DNA of 64,000 bases, taken from the NCBI RefSeq assembly GCF_018127785.1, contig NZ_CP072390.1, positions 1,240,001-1,304,000 of the forward strand, given 5' to 3'. Below, one piece after another: positions 1 through 9,210 of the stretch (positions are counted from its first letter, which is position 1; each line of letters begins with the position of its first letter). This DNA comes from Prevotella scopos JCM 17725. Its GTDB lineage: Bacteria; Bacteroidota; Bacteroidia; Bacteroidales; Bacteroidaceae. The notes under the pieces were generated by a model that saw nothing but the letters and a program-made list of their open reading frames with translations, searched no databases and was not told the origin of the DNA. Made by a program: the position numbers and the translations under genes.

Positions 1-1
1 A

Positions 2-442
2 GCAGGTGTGAACATCGCACAACGTAAGCAGACAGGCTACAGCTATCCTTACTTCCGCCGTCAGGATATCCGCACGATGGAGGCTTATACAGGTCTTACG
101 CGTAACCTCCTTTTCCGCAAAGGAGTATTGTCATTAAAGGCGGGCTTTGCCTATAAGAAGGGAAAGGGCGATGCTTTCGAAGATGGAACATTAGCTAAAC
201 CATCTGACAAGCAGAACGGTTTCCCTACGATGGATGTACTGATGTATCGTGAGTATAAGTATCTTACTGACCCACAATACTCCCTCCATCTTGGCGTTAA
301 GTACGCCTTTGTATTCCCAGGCACCAAGATGAAGACCTACACTGCCTTCGACTTCACCCATCGTCACACCAATGACGGCAACGCTTACCTTGTAGGTAGG
401 AACTATTCAACGGGCAGGCTGACTATTGGTTGCACCTTCTAA
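2..442 (+). CDS. Outer-membrane beta-barrel protein, C-terminal part (5' truncated by window)
   Basis: The reading frame is already open at base 2, so this is the end of a longer gene. The last 147 residues alternate aromatic and polar residues in strands and end in a terminal Phe (GRLTIGCTF), as expected for the last strand of an outer-membrane barrel. It resembles the DUF6850-type barrels that accompany secreted M16 peptidases in Bacteroidota, but that family name is tentative. The GTG at position 8 is an internal Val codon and not a start. Confidence 0.6.
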   Translation, partial: AGVNIAQRKQTGYSYPYFRRQDIRTMEAYTGLTRNLLFRKGVLSLKAGFAYKKGKGDAFEDGTLAKPSDKQNGFPTMDVLMYREYKYLTDPQYSLHLGVKYAFVFPGTKMKTYTAFDFTHRHTNDGNAYLVGRNYSTGRLTIGCTF

Positions 443-461
443 CAGTCTTACTATTGGTCCG

Positions 462-530
462 CACGAGTGGTGCTAAGCGTTCGCACAAGTGGTGCTGAGC
501 CTCCACACCACACGTGCGGAGTACTTAATA
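462..530. repeat. Short GCAC..GTGGTGC-type repeats in intergenic region
   Basis: Two imperfect units of the form GCAC(A/G)AGTGGTGCT followed by an inverted one (CACACCACACGTGCGGA) lie between the two genes. They match the 22-bp units found near 14.9, 44.5, 49.45 and 58.0 kb. No terminal inverted repeats of the larger element were seen here. The rest of 443-643 holds no gene. Confidence 0.5.
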
Positions 531-643
531 GAGTACAATATGTTATTAAGACGAAGGCAAATAATCGTTAGTAAGACAATACCCTACCAAGAATCAAAAT
601 CAGACAGACATAAAAGAATTATAAAAGGAATCTATCACATATT

Positions 644-3466
644 ATGTTAATAAACAACAGAATCATCAATGCGCTTGTACTCCTGCTCCTTGTGACAGGT
701 GCTATGGCGCAGAATGTCAGTACCGACAACAGCTTCCGTATAGGTAAGTTGAAGAATGGTATGACTTATTACATACGCCACAATGCCAAAGAGAAAGGGA
801 TAGCCGACTTTTACATTGCACAGCGTGTGGGAAGTATTCTCGAAGAACCAAACCAGAGAGGACTGGCTCACTTCCTTGAGCACATGGCTTTCAATGGAAG
901 TAAGAACTTCAAGAATACACCTTCTTCACCAAGTATCGTACATTGGTGTGAAGCACATGGTATTAAGTTCGGTACCAACCTCAATGCTTACACCTCGATT
1001 GACGAGACCGTTTACAACGTCAGTTCCGTACCTGTAAAGCAGGAATCAACCATCGACTCTACCCTACTTATCCTCCATGACTGGAGTCACTACTTGGACC
1101 TTGAGGACAAGGAGATTGACAAAGAGCGTGGTGTTATTCATGAGGAGTGGCGTACACGCCGTGCAGGTATGGCTTCACAACGCCTGATGGAGGAGGCATT
1201 GCCAATCGTCTATCGTGGTACGAAGTATGAAGACTGTCTGCCAATCGGTAAGATGGAGATTGTAGACAACTTCCCTTACAAGGCACTTCGCGACTATTAC
1301 CACAAGTGGTATCGCCCAGACCTGCAAGCAATCATCGTTGTGGGTGATATTGATGTAGACAAGATGGAACAGAAGATACAGTCTGTCTTCTCAGCTATTC
1401 CAATGCCTGAGAATGCTGCTCATCGTGAATACTTCCCAGTGAATGACAACGACAAGATGATTGTAGCATCATTGAAGGATTCAGAACAACCTATTATGCT
1501 CGTTACACTTTATATGAAGCGTGAGGCTACGCCTGATTCAGAGAAGTCTTCGGTAAAGTATCAGCGAGACGGATATGTTGACGACTTAGTTTCTTATATG
1601 ATTGGCGAACGCCTTAACGAGATGCAGGACAAGAATCCAAAGCCTTGCTTGAGTGCTTCTGCACGTATGGGTCAGTTCTTGATCAGTCGTACAAAAGACG
1701 CCTTTGTTCTTTCCTTTGGTGCTCGTCAGGAAGATGTAAAGGGTTCTTTTGATGCTGCAGTGGGAACAATTGAGCAGATTCGCCAGCATGGGTTTACTCC
1801 TTCAGAACTCACTCGTGCCAAAGCCTTCCGCCAGAAGGTGATTGACCGTCAATACAATGAGCGCAACGATCGTCGCAATTCATATTATGTGCGTCGTGCA
1901 AAGCAGAACTTCCTCGATAATGAACCCATCACCACCGAAGCATACGACAAGCAACTCGACGACCAGTTCTTTAATGAGGTAACACTCGATGAGGTTAATG
2001 AGGCTATGCGTGAGGCTATCACTAACAAGAATCAAGTGCTTGTTGTCTATGCACCAGACAAAGCAGGCGTAAATGTTCCCTCAGATGCGCAGTTTGAGCA
2101 GATGGTTCTCGATGCACAGGCAAAGACCTATCCTAAGTATGTAGAGAAGAAGTTGGACGATAAGCTGATTGAGACACTTCCTAAGAAGGGACGTATCAAG
2201 AGTGAGAAAGAAGGTTTGCATGGAACAACAGAAATCACGCTGAGCAATGGTGTGAAGGTATATTTCAAGAAGACTGACTATCAGAAGGATGCTGTGACAC
2301 TGAACTTCTTTGCAGAAGGTGGTTCTTCCCTCTATCCTGTCAAGGATTTGATTAACACACAGTTTATCTCAGCAGCTGTAAAAGAAGGTGGTGTAGGACG
2401 TTTCAGTGCAACAGAACTCAACAAGTTCTTAGCAGGTAAAACCATTCGCATCAATGCTGGTGTAGGTGATGAAACACAGTCTATCAGCGGTAACTCGTCT
2501 ATCAAAGACATCCGCACACTCTTTGAACTTACTTACTTGTATTTTACGAACTTACGTCGTGATGATCAGGCTTTCCAGTCAGAGCTCAACCGCATGCGCT
2601 CTTTCCTCACCAACCGTGAAGCAAGTCCTAACGTTAGCTACAACGACTCTATCGCTGCCATCGTTTATGGTAATTCTCCACGTGTACAACCACTCAAGGC
2701 TGCATCACTTGACAAGGTAAGCTATGACCGTGTTCTCGAGATTTATAAGGAGCGCTTCAGCAATGCTTCTAACTTCAAGATGATTATCATGGGTAACATT
2801 GACATCTCTCAGTTGCGCCCTCTCTTAGAGCAGTACATTGCTTCTCTACCATCAACAGGCAAAAAGGAAACCTTTGCGAAGACTTATCCTGACGTGCGCA
2901 ACTGCAACGAAACCCACCGCTTTGAAAAGAAGATGAAGACCCCATTGGCACGTGTAACCGTCTTCTATACATGGGACGAACCTTATACAGCGAAGTCTGA
3001 TTTGGAACTCGACGTCTTCAAACGTGTATTGTCTATCGCCTATACCGACTCTGTCCGTGAGGAGAAAGGTGGGGTGTATGGTGTGAAACTGCAGCAGAGT
3101 CTGAACGCAACAAGCAATCCTCACGCTCTGTTGAAGATTGCCTTTGATACCGATCCTGACAAATATAACATGGTTATGCCAATCATCACAAAGCAGATTG
3201 AGCACATTGCCAATAAGGGTCCAGAGGCAGTAAGTCTGCAGAAAGTGAAGGAATATCTCTTAAAGCAGTATGACCAGTCTTCTGTTACCAATGACTACTG
3301 GCTCTACGTGATATACAACCAGCTGCGCCATGGAGTTGACTTTGACAAGGACTACAAGACAATCGTGCGCAACATCACAGCTGCTGACATCCAGCGTATT
3401 GCCCGCAACCTTATCAAGAGCAACCGCCGAATAGAAGTGACGATGCAGTCTGAAAAGGAAATGTAA
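644..3466 (+). CDS. Secreted M16 (pitrilysin/insulinase-like) zinc peptidase
   Basis: This 940-residue protein has a Sec signal peptide of about 22 residues ending GAMAQ. The inverted zinc motif HxxEH is intact as H76-F-L-E79-H80, and the ERGVIHEE segment near residues 161-168 supplies the third metal ligand. Length and two-half organisation (active N-terminal half, inactive C-terminal half from about residue 530) fit the long M16 peptidases that form a closed peptide-degrading chamber, here in the periplasm. Its substrate is unknown. It is transcribed alone and followed by a strong hairpin at 3508. The ATG at 644 is chosen because the signal peptide starts there. Confidence 0.9.
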   Translation: MLINNRIINALVLLLLVTGAMAQNVSTDNSFRIGKLKNGMTYYIRHNAKEKGIADFYIAQRVGSILEEPNQRGLAHFLEHMAFNGSKNFKNTPSSPSIVHWCEAHGIKFGTNLNAYTSIDETVYNVSSVPVKQESTIDSTLLILHDWSHYLDLEDKEIDKERGVIHEEWRTRRAGMASQRLMEEALPIVYRGTKYEDCLPIGKMEIVDNFPYKALRDYYHKWYRPDLQAIIVVGDIDVDKMEQKIQSVFSAIPMPENAAHREYFPVNDNDKMIVASLKDSEQPIMLVTLYMKREATPDSEKSSVKYQRDGYVDDLVSYMIGERLNEMQDKNPKPCLSASARMGQFLISRTKDAFVLSFGARQEDVKGSFDAAVGTIEQIRQHGFTPSELTRAKAFRQKVIDRQYNERNDRRNSYYVRRAKQNFLDNEPITTEAYDKQLDDQFFNEVTLDEVNEAMREAITNKNQVLVVYAPDKAGVNVPSDAQFEQMVLDAQAKTYPKYVEKKLDDKLIETLPKKGRIKSEKEGLHGTTEITLSNGVKVYFKKTDYQKDAVTLNFFAEGGSSLYPVKDLINTQFISAAVKEGGVGRFSATELNKFLAGKTIRINAGVGDETQSISGNSSIKDIRTLFELTYLYFTNLRRDDQAFQSELNRMRSFLTNREASPNVSYNDSIAAIVYGNSPRVQPLKAASLDKVSYDRVLEIYKERFSNASNFKMIIMGNIDISQLRPLLEQYIASLPSTGKKETFAKTYPDVRNCNETHRFEKKMKTPLARVTVFYTWDEPYTAKSDLELDVFKRVLSIAYTDSVREEKGGVYGVKLQQSLNATSNPHALLKIAFDTDPDKYNMVMPIITKQIEHIANKGPEAVSLQKVKEYLLKQYDQSSVTNDYWLYVIYNQLRHGVDFDKDYKTIVRNITAADIQRIARNLIKSNRRIEVTMQSEKEM

Positions 3467-3507
3467 GCCGTTCTATATTATAGGTTGCACAAAGTAAACC
3501 TACTTAA

Positions 3508-3552
3508 AACAGCCATATCGAAGCCGGAGTGCTTTGATATGGCTGTTCTTCT
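3508..3552. terminator. Rho-independent terminator after M16 peptidase
   Basis: Perfect 12-bp stem AACAGCCATATC / GATATGGCTGTT with a 16-nt loop, followed by a T-rich run on the plus strand. It sits between two convergent genes and may serve both. Confidence 0.75.
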
Positions 3553-3659
3553 TTGCTATTGGTGTTCGGGAGAATTTATCTCTGACCTTACTAATATAAC
3601 GTTTACACTTTGAAAGATTTTCGATTTTCTCTTTATCTGTGTAGATTTATATTTATCTG

Positions 3660-5960
3660 CTACTTCGTTGTTGGTACAATACCTGCATCAGTATCAGAGT
3701 TATGAATACGTTGGTTCACCTCAGAGCCATGCTTTCCAAAATTAAGGTTGAAATGAAAGTCTATGCCAAAAACCTTACATAGATTTTTCGACCATACCAT
3801 TTGATTATAAGGAGCAAGATGGGAAAGATTTTCTACAGACATTTCATAACGTGAACTGAAGATGTTCTGCAACTGGAGTTCTACACCCCATTTTTCTCTA
3901 TTGTACCCAAAGACTATACTATGTGATTTCTCATCTTTGTTAAGTGTCTCGCCCCACAGGTTATGAAAACTTGTCTCAAGATTGGCGCCTACATACCAAT
4001 TCTTGTACATTCCCATTAAGTTGGCACGCAAACCCCAGTTGGTATGTGTATGCGTATAGGTATTACCATTGCTGATATAGCGATTGACAAATGGGGTTAA
4101 TTGAATGGATATATAATCCTTCCAAGGTTGTACTTTTAGGTTTATTTGAGAGTTCAGACGATGGAAGCCTCTTTGATTGGCATAACTCCTAACATAGAAG
4201 CCATTCGAATAGGTCGTTTCTTCCATATATGGCTTGTCGTCATAGCTGTAACGGGTAAACCATTCTGCACTAATATACTTTGTTCCTACGCTAATTGACA
4301 GTTCATTAGAGAAAAATCTGACCGCTTGTAGATTTGGATTTCCACGCCGTATTTGGTAAATATCTATGTGCTGTTCAACATCGCTTAATTCGGCAAGTGA
4401 GGGTGCGTACCCTCCCATGTAGGCTTTGTAGCGTATTGACAGATAATTGTTGAAACGGTACCCCAGCTGAATAGTTGGGCGAAATATATATTTTACCTGT
4501 TTGGCATTTCCTTGGCTAACATAGGTTCTCATAGCACCTACACCTACCATATAATCCAGTTTTCCTAACTTTGAAGCCCATTCTCCAAAACCATAACTCT
4601 CACCTGTATTCATCTTTACGCTTGAAGATGTGTTTCCATCGTACTCATTTTTTGTGTACATCTGCTGATGTCGCAGACCGAATGACAACCGCGAATCCTT
4701 GATTTTCTGCTCGTAAATAACCTCAGCTATAGCCGAATATTTATTACCATCAACATGGGAAGATATTTCCTGTACAGAATTCCCCTGAGATTGGCGATAT
4801 AAACGGTCGTTCTTAGTATTGATATATGTTCCTATCAGGTCAAAGAAAAGGTGCTTATCCTTGGTAAACTCATGTTGATAATAAATATCTAAGGATGGAT
4901 TGTTACTCCTTGACTTGGTGCGGTCCATGATATCGAATGTGTTGCTATTCTGAATAAGTTTGGAATTTCTATCAAATACCGCATGAGGCGTATTGTTATA
5001 TAAATCACGAAAAGTAACACTCAATATGTTTCCGCTATTTATGTAATCGTATCCTATGGATAGATTGATGTTATCATATCGTGCCTTTGTCTTTTGCCCT
5101 ATCTCATAGTTACTGATACTGGGGGGCGTTGCATTGAAAGCCTCCATGTTTTCACGTAACCAGTTTACATCACGTCGATTCCAGTTTACAGATGCCTTGA
5201 AGTTTGACTTACCTACATGATAATTACCCGATAACTGATAATCTCCTATACCTAAGGGATTGATAGTGTTCATAAACTCTCCGGAGATGCTTCCACCATT
5301 CTTCTTTTCTTTTAAGATAATGTCAATTACGGCAGCTACATTTCCGTATCTTAGACCAGGATTATCATGATATTCTATTCTCAATACGTCTGCCGGCAAG
5401 AGAGCCTTCACCTCCTGTATCTCTGCCTTTACACCATTAATACGTAACTCTACGGCATCCCCCATAGTGGTAGTCACCTTACTGTCGAGCGTATTTACAG
5501 AGATTCGTGAAAGCTGAAGATGCTGCAACAAATTTAAACCATTGCTTGATGTTTTTTGCTGAAGCAGATTAGGGATAATTATTTGGCGGTCAGCTTTTTG
5601 TATTACGTTGTTGGCGGTCACTGTAACGTCATTAAGCTGCTTACTTTCTGGCTTCAACACGATTGTACCCACCGAAAGGTGCTTAGAAATGTTTTGGCAT
5701 TTAATTTCCTGCGTAGAATACCCAACAAAAGATATCCTTATTCTATAGTTTTCTCCTTCATGCGTATTCAGTTCAAAGCCGCCATTCATATCAGTTACCA
5801 CTCCACTAATCATCTTATTTTCGCTTTCACGAAATAACGAAACAGTTGCAGCTGGTAATGGTTGCTTGTTTTCATCTACGACCGTTCCCGTAGTTTGTGC
5901 AGCAAGGATACCATAGCAGCCAGACATAAGCAACGTGAGAATTTCCTTTTTCATAAACAT
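3660..5960 (-). CDS. Outer-membrane beta-barrel family protein with carboxypeptidase-regulatory-like N-domain
   Basis: The 766-residue protein has a signal peptide (to about residue 21, ILAAQ), then a carboxypeptidase-regulatory-like domain (about 23-108, TGTVVDENKQPLPAATVS), a plug-like segment (LNDVTVTANNVIQKADRQII, about 110-220) and a long barrel. It belongs with the TonB-receptor-like 'OMP_b-brl_3' proteins. It is the fourth and last of four related barrel genes on this strand (3660-13908), and it has its own promoter at 6045. The substrate cannot be read from the sequence. The neighbouring peptide-maturation gene fragments suggest a past link to a peptide secretion or uptake locus, which is an inference. 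Confidence 0.75.
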   Translation of the reverse strand: MFMKKEILTLLMSGCYGILAAQTTGTVVDENKQPLPAATVSLFRESENKMISGVVTDMNGGFELNTHEGENYRIRISFVGYSTQEIKCQNISKHLSVGTIVLKPESKQLNDVTVTANNVIQKADRQIIIPNLLQQKTSSNGLNLLQHLQLSRISVNTLDSKVTTTMGDAVELRINGVKAEIQEVKALLPADVLRIEYHDNPGLRYGNVAAVIDIILKEKKNGGSISGEFMNTINPLGIGDYQLSGNYHVGKSNFKASVNWNRRDVNWLRENMEAFNATPPSISNYEIGQKTKARYDNINLSIGYDYINSGNILSVTFRDLYNNTPHAVFDRNSKLIQNSNTFDIMDRTKSRSNNPSLDIYYQHEFTKDKHLFFDLIGTYINTKNDRLYRQSQGNSVQEISSHVDGNKYSAIAEVIYEQKIKDSRLSFGLRHQQMYTKNEYDGNTSSSVKMNTGESYGFGEWASKLGKLDYMVGVGAMRTYVSQGNAKQVKYIFRPTIQLGYRFNNYLSIRYKAYMGGYAPSLAELSDVEQHIDIYQIRRGNPNLQAVRFFSNELSISVGTKYISAEWFTRYSYDDKPYMEETTYSNGFYVRSYANQRGFHRLNSQINLKVQPWKDYISIQLTPFVNRYISNGNTYTHTHTNWGLRANLMGMYKNWYVGANLETSFHNLWGETLNKDEKSHSIVFGYNREKWGVELQLQNIFSSRYEMSVENLSHLAPYNQMVWSKNLCKVFGIDFHFNLNFGKHGSEVNQRIHNSDTDAGIVPTTK

Positions 5961-6044
5961 ATTATTTATTATATGTATTGTCTTATTATAATTTTGGAGT
6001 CAACATCATAAGATTCCGACAACCTCGCTTGTTTTTCGATGTTG

Positions 6045-6077
6045 CAAAGGTAATATTTTTTCCTTTTCACTACGCAA
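6045..6077 (-). promoter_or_regulatory. Bacteroidota-type promoter for the 3660-5960 gene
   Basis: On the minus strand a TACCTTTG box (6045-6052) matches the -7 consensus TAnnTTTG. A TTTTGC lies about 22 bases upstream, as expected for the -33 element. The gene starts about 85 bases downstream. Confidence 0.6.
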
Positions 6078-6152
6078 AAGTGTAATTCTAAGTTATTAGC
6101 TTAAATTTTACACCAAAATATGATCATGTTACTTTATAAATACAATACTCAT

Positions 6153-8457
6153 TTATAGTCTATTTAACTCATTACTTGATTTTTCCCCTCTGTACTTATT
6201 TTTAGTTGGATTTATCTGATAACTTGCAGTGAAGACAAACGTACATCTATTAGCATCGTTCCATTTATTTAAAATTATATTATTGGTGTTTTTACTCCAT
6301 TTTTCACGACTTGTGTTAAATAAATTATTAACTGCAAATTTTAATCGAAGCTTTTCGTTAAATAATTCTTTTACACAATGAACATTACAATTGAAATTTT
6401 GAGAATAATAAGCTAAGTCTGTATCTAAGTTTCCACATGTATTAAAGCTCATATCTGCTCCTATTTGGAAATGCTTAGGCAGGGTTATTATATTATCAAA
6501 CACAAAAGAATAAATGGGCTTATTATATTTACTATTATTGTAAACCAAAAAAGGTTTAGTAAAATCTATTGTAAATGATGGTCTCCATATTTTAAACCAT
6601 ACTGGTGAATAATATAAAGCAATATCAAAGGTTTGAGAACTTTTTATGTTTTGAGTATGAAAAATAGCAATGGTATCACTTCCATTGTATCTGTCGTATA
6701 CATACATTGTACTATTTTTCATCATCGAATAATTTGCCATTACTTGAAAATCTTTCCATCCTAATGAAAATGAAAACATATTGGTTTTCTGTGGTAAAAG
6801 GTTAGGAGTCCCACCTTCATATTCATAAGGATTATTATACTCAACAGAATTTCTTAGCATAAAATAACTTGGACGTAATGTCGTATAACGATATGCAAGC
6901 GTCATCTGTACATCATCGTTTTTATAATTAATAGCAGCAGAAGGATAAAAGCCTTTATCTTTCTGAGAATCTTTTGTTGAATTATTGCTATTGTTATAAT
7001 AATTAAAATTCATATATTCAAACCTGATTCCCATACTTATATCCCAGTGTGTGCCAAAAGTTTTTTCATATTCAGAGAAAATAGAATATAGCTGTTGTTT
7101 AGCCACATTGGAAGTAGGTAATAAGCTATTTTGCAAGGTTGTACCATCAAGTATTGAATAACGATTTTTATTTGTAGTAAATGCCCCATCTGTTCCAGAT
7201 ATCAAAGTCCCACCAAACAAAGGACTTATTACCTTTGCACGATATGCATATAGCATATTATTACTATGATTCTTTGAATGGATTTCCTCGCTTTTAAGAG
7301 AATACTCTTGGTTACTCTCATTAGATGAATTCATATAATCAAAATCAACCTTTAGATATGCCTCTTTTGTAAAATAATAAGAGAAATAACTATTTATATA
7401 ATGACTGTATATTACAGATTTCCTTTTATCGTTTGAGATAAAATCTTTAAGATGTCCCATATATTTAACTTCAACATAATCATTAGTTGTGAAAGTTTCA
7501 TTAGGTAAAGATGTATACTTATATATAGCACCCATAGCCAACTTATCTCTATGTTCGTAATTAAGCCCTACTGAGCCATTCCAAGAGAAAGCGTTTGTTT
7601 GCATATCTATGTTCTCATTTACCTGCTGAGTTAAAAAACTTCGATTTGAGAGCTGCTTAGCTTCTGATGATGTTCGATTATATCGTAAATCCGCAAAAAA
7701 AATCAAATTCATTCTTGCGATATTTTATGTTTAGTCCACTATAATGAGACAAATTACGTTCCAAACTTAAACCTGCATTAGCCAAACAGCCAAATCCTTC
7801 TCCTATGGGTTTTGATGTGATTATTTTTATCACAGCACTTATCGTAGCATCATATTCAGCTCCAGGATTGGTTATGATTTCTACTCGCTTTATATCAGAA
7901 GAATTTATTTGATTCAATTCGCTTAGATTACGCACCAATCTATTATTGATAAAGATTAAAGGCTTTCCTTTACCCAAAACACTAATATTTCCATTCTTGT
8001 TTATAATAAAGGGAAGATGAGATAACACATCTAAACCATTACCAAGTTTAGCCAATGGTCCAGAAGCTATATTTGCAATAATACCTTTTGCTGTATGTAA
8101 GTAGGTTCTTCCTTTTACTACAACTTCTTTTAAAAGGCTTTCATTGGGCTGTAAGAAGAAATTATATAAGGTGTCTTCAGGTACTATTTCCCTAAATTGA
8201 GTATTGCAGCCAATGTAACTTACCTTTATAATACCATTGGTTATGGTGTTTGGAATTATAAACATGCCCAAAGAGTCCGTAGTGGTTCCTGTTATAAAAG
8301 CACTATCAGATACGGAAAGAAGAGTAACATTTACAAACTCCATAGGTAAATTACTATCTTTTTCTCTTACTATTCCTTTTATTTGTGCAAAAGTACAAAG
8401 TGAAAGCATAAGAAATTTTATAATTAATATGCTTCGTCTATTATTATTAGTATTCAT
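6153..8457 (-). pseudogene. Outer-membrane beta-barrel family protein, out of frame in an A8/T8 tract (possible phase variation)
   Basis: The N-terminal frame (7678-8457, 259 residues: signal peptide, carboxypeptidase-regulatory-like domain, plug) and the C-terminal frame (6153-7712, barrel) are one gene broken by a single base. The switch lies in eight consecutive A on the plus strand (7695-7702), read as T8 in the gene. Removing one base joins KNEFDFF to ADLRYNRTSSEAKQ and gives 767 residues, almost the length of the intact paralogues at 3660 (766) and 11602 (768). As written, translation stops after DFFCGFTI. Explanations are slipped-strand phase variation, a fixed mutation, or a homopolymer sequencing error. 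The N-terminal half closely follows the 11602-13908 paralogue (GKGKPLIFINNR against GKGTPIIYINGR). Confidence 0.8.
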
Positions 8458-8471
8458 AATTTCTTTTGTTT

Positions 8472-9120
8472 CCTTAATTCCGCAGCGTAAAATCTTTTAA
8501 GAACTCCAAGTGCCTGAGAAACAATATCCTCAAAACACTTGGATATGTCAGAATTTTCACCTATCTTAGTGCTGCAAACATAACAAATAGACAAAATCTG
8601 ACATGACAAAGGTAGCTATTAAAAACGAGAATATCACTTCTTTCGGAGGAATTTATCATATTATGGATGTCTTCTCAAAGTTGGGCTTTGAAAAACTCAC
8701 AGAATCTGTATTGGGCAAACGTGGGTGTAGTGATAGGGCTTTTAGTCATGGAAGCATTTTCGGTTCTCTCTTCTTCAGCTACCTTTGTGGTGGAGAATGC
8801 CTTGAGGACATCAATGTGCTTATAGAACAGTTCAGACAGAGACCTGATACGCAATTACCTGGTGCCGACACAGTGGGGCGCGGACTGAAGGAGCTTGCCG
8901 AAGAGAATGTTGTCTATAAGAGCGAAACCTCCGGCAAATCTTACAGTTTCAACACGGCAGAGAAGTTAAACATCTTACTTTTAAGAATGATACGAAGAAT
9001 GGGGCTTATAAAGGTGGGCAGCCATGTTGACTTGGACTTTGATCATCAGTTTATTCCTGCCCACAAGTTCGATGCAAAGTATTCTTACAAGCAGGATTTT
9101 GGTTCCAATGCGAAATTGAA
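8472..9120 (+). mobile_element. IS1380-family insertion sequence remnant (left end and 5' half)
   Basis: The left end CCTTAATTCCGCAGCG and about 650 bp following it are nearly identical to the copy at 43011-43805. Homology fades after about 9090, and no right inverted repeat (seen as CTGCGGGATTGAGGG in the other copy) occurs here, so the 3' half is lost. The left end lies only 15 bp from the start codon of the divergent gene at 8457 and may have displaced that gene's native promoter. Confidence 0.8.
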
Positions 9121-9184
9121 CATAATTTATTGGACATCAATTCGACTAATGTTATTTGAACAGAAACAAAATCAAGTCCTATAG
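8603..9184 (+). pseudogene. IS1380-family transposase, C-terminally truncated
   Basis: The frame begins MTKVAIKNENITSFGGIYHI and reaches the conserved segment VDLDFDHQFIPAHKFDAKYS, which holds early catalytic acidic residues of the DDE domain. After about residue 165 it runs into unrelated sequence. Family members are a little over 400 residues, so more than half is missing and it should be inactive. The second copy at 43145 is frameshifted and also truncated. Confidence 0.8.
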
Positions 9185-9210
9185 ATCGTGCCGTTTCCGC
9201 ATCTCATTCA

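Noticed and set aside
8458-8480. Outward promoter in the IS1380 left end driving the 6153-8457 gene
   Set aside because: Known for some Bacteroides insertion sequences, but no TAnnTTTG box reads outwards in the last bases here.
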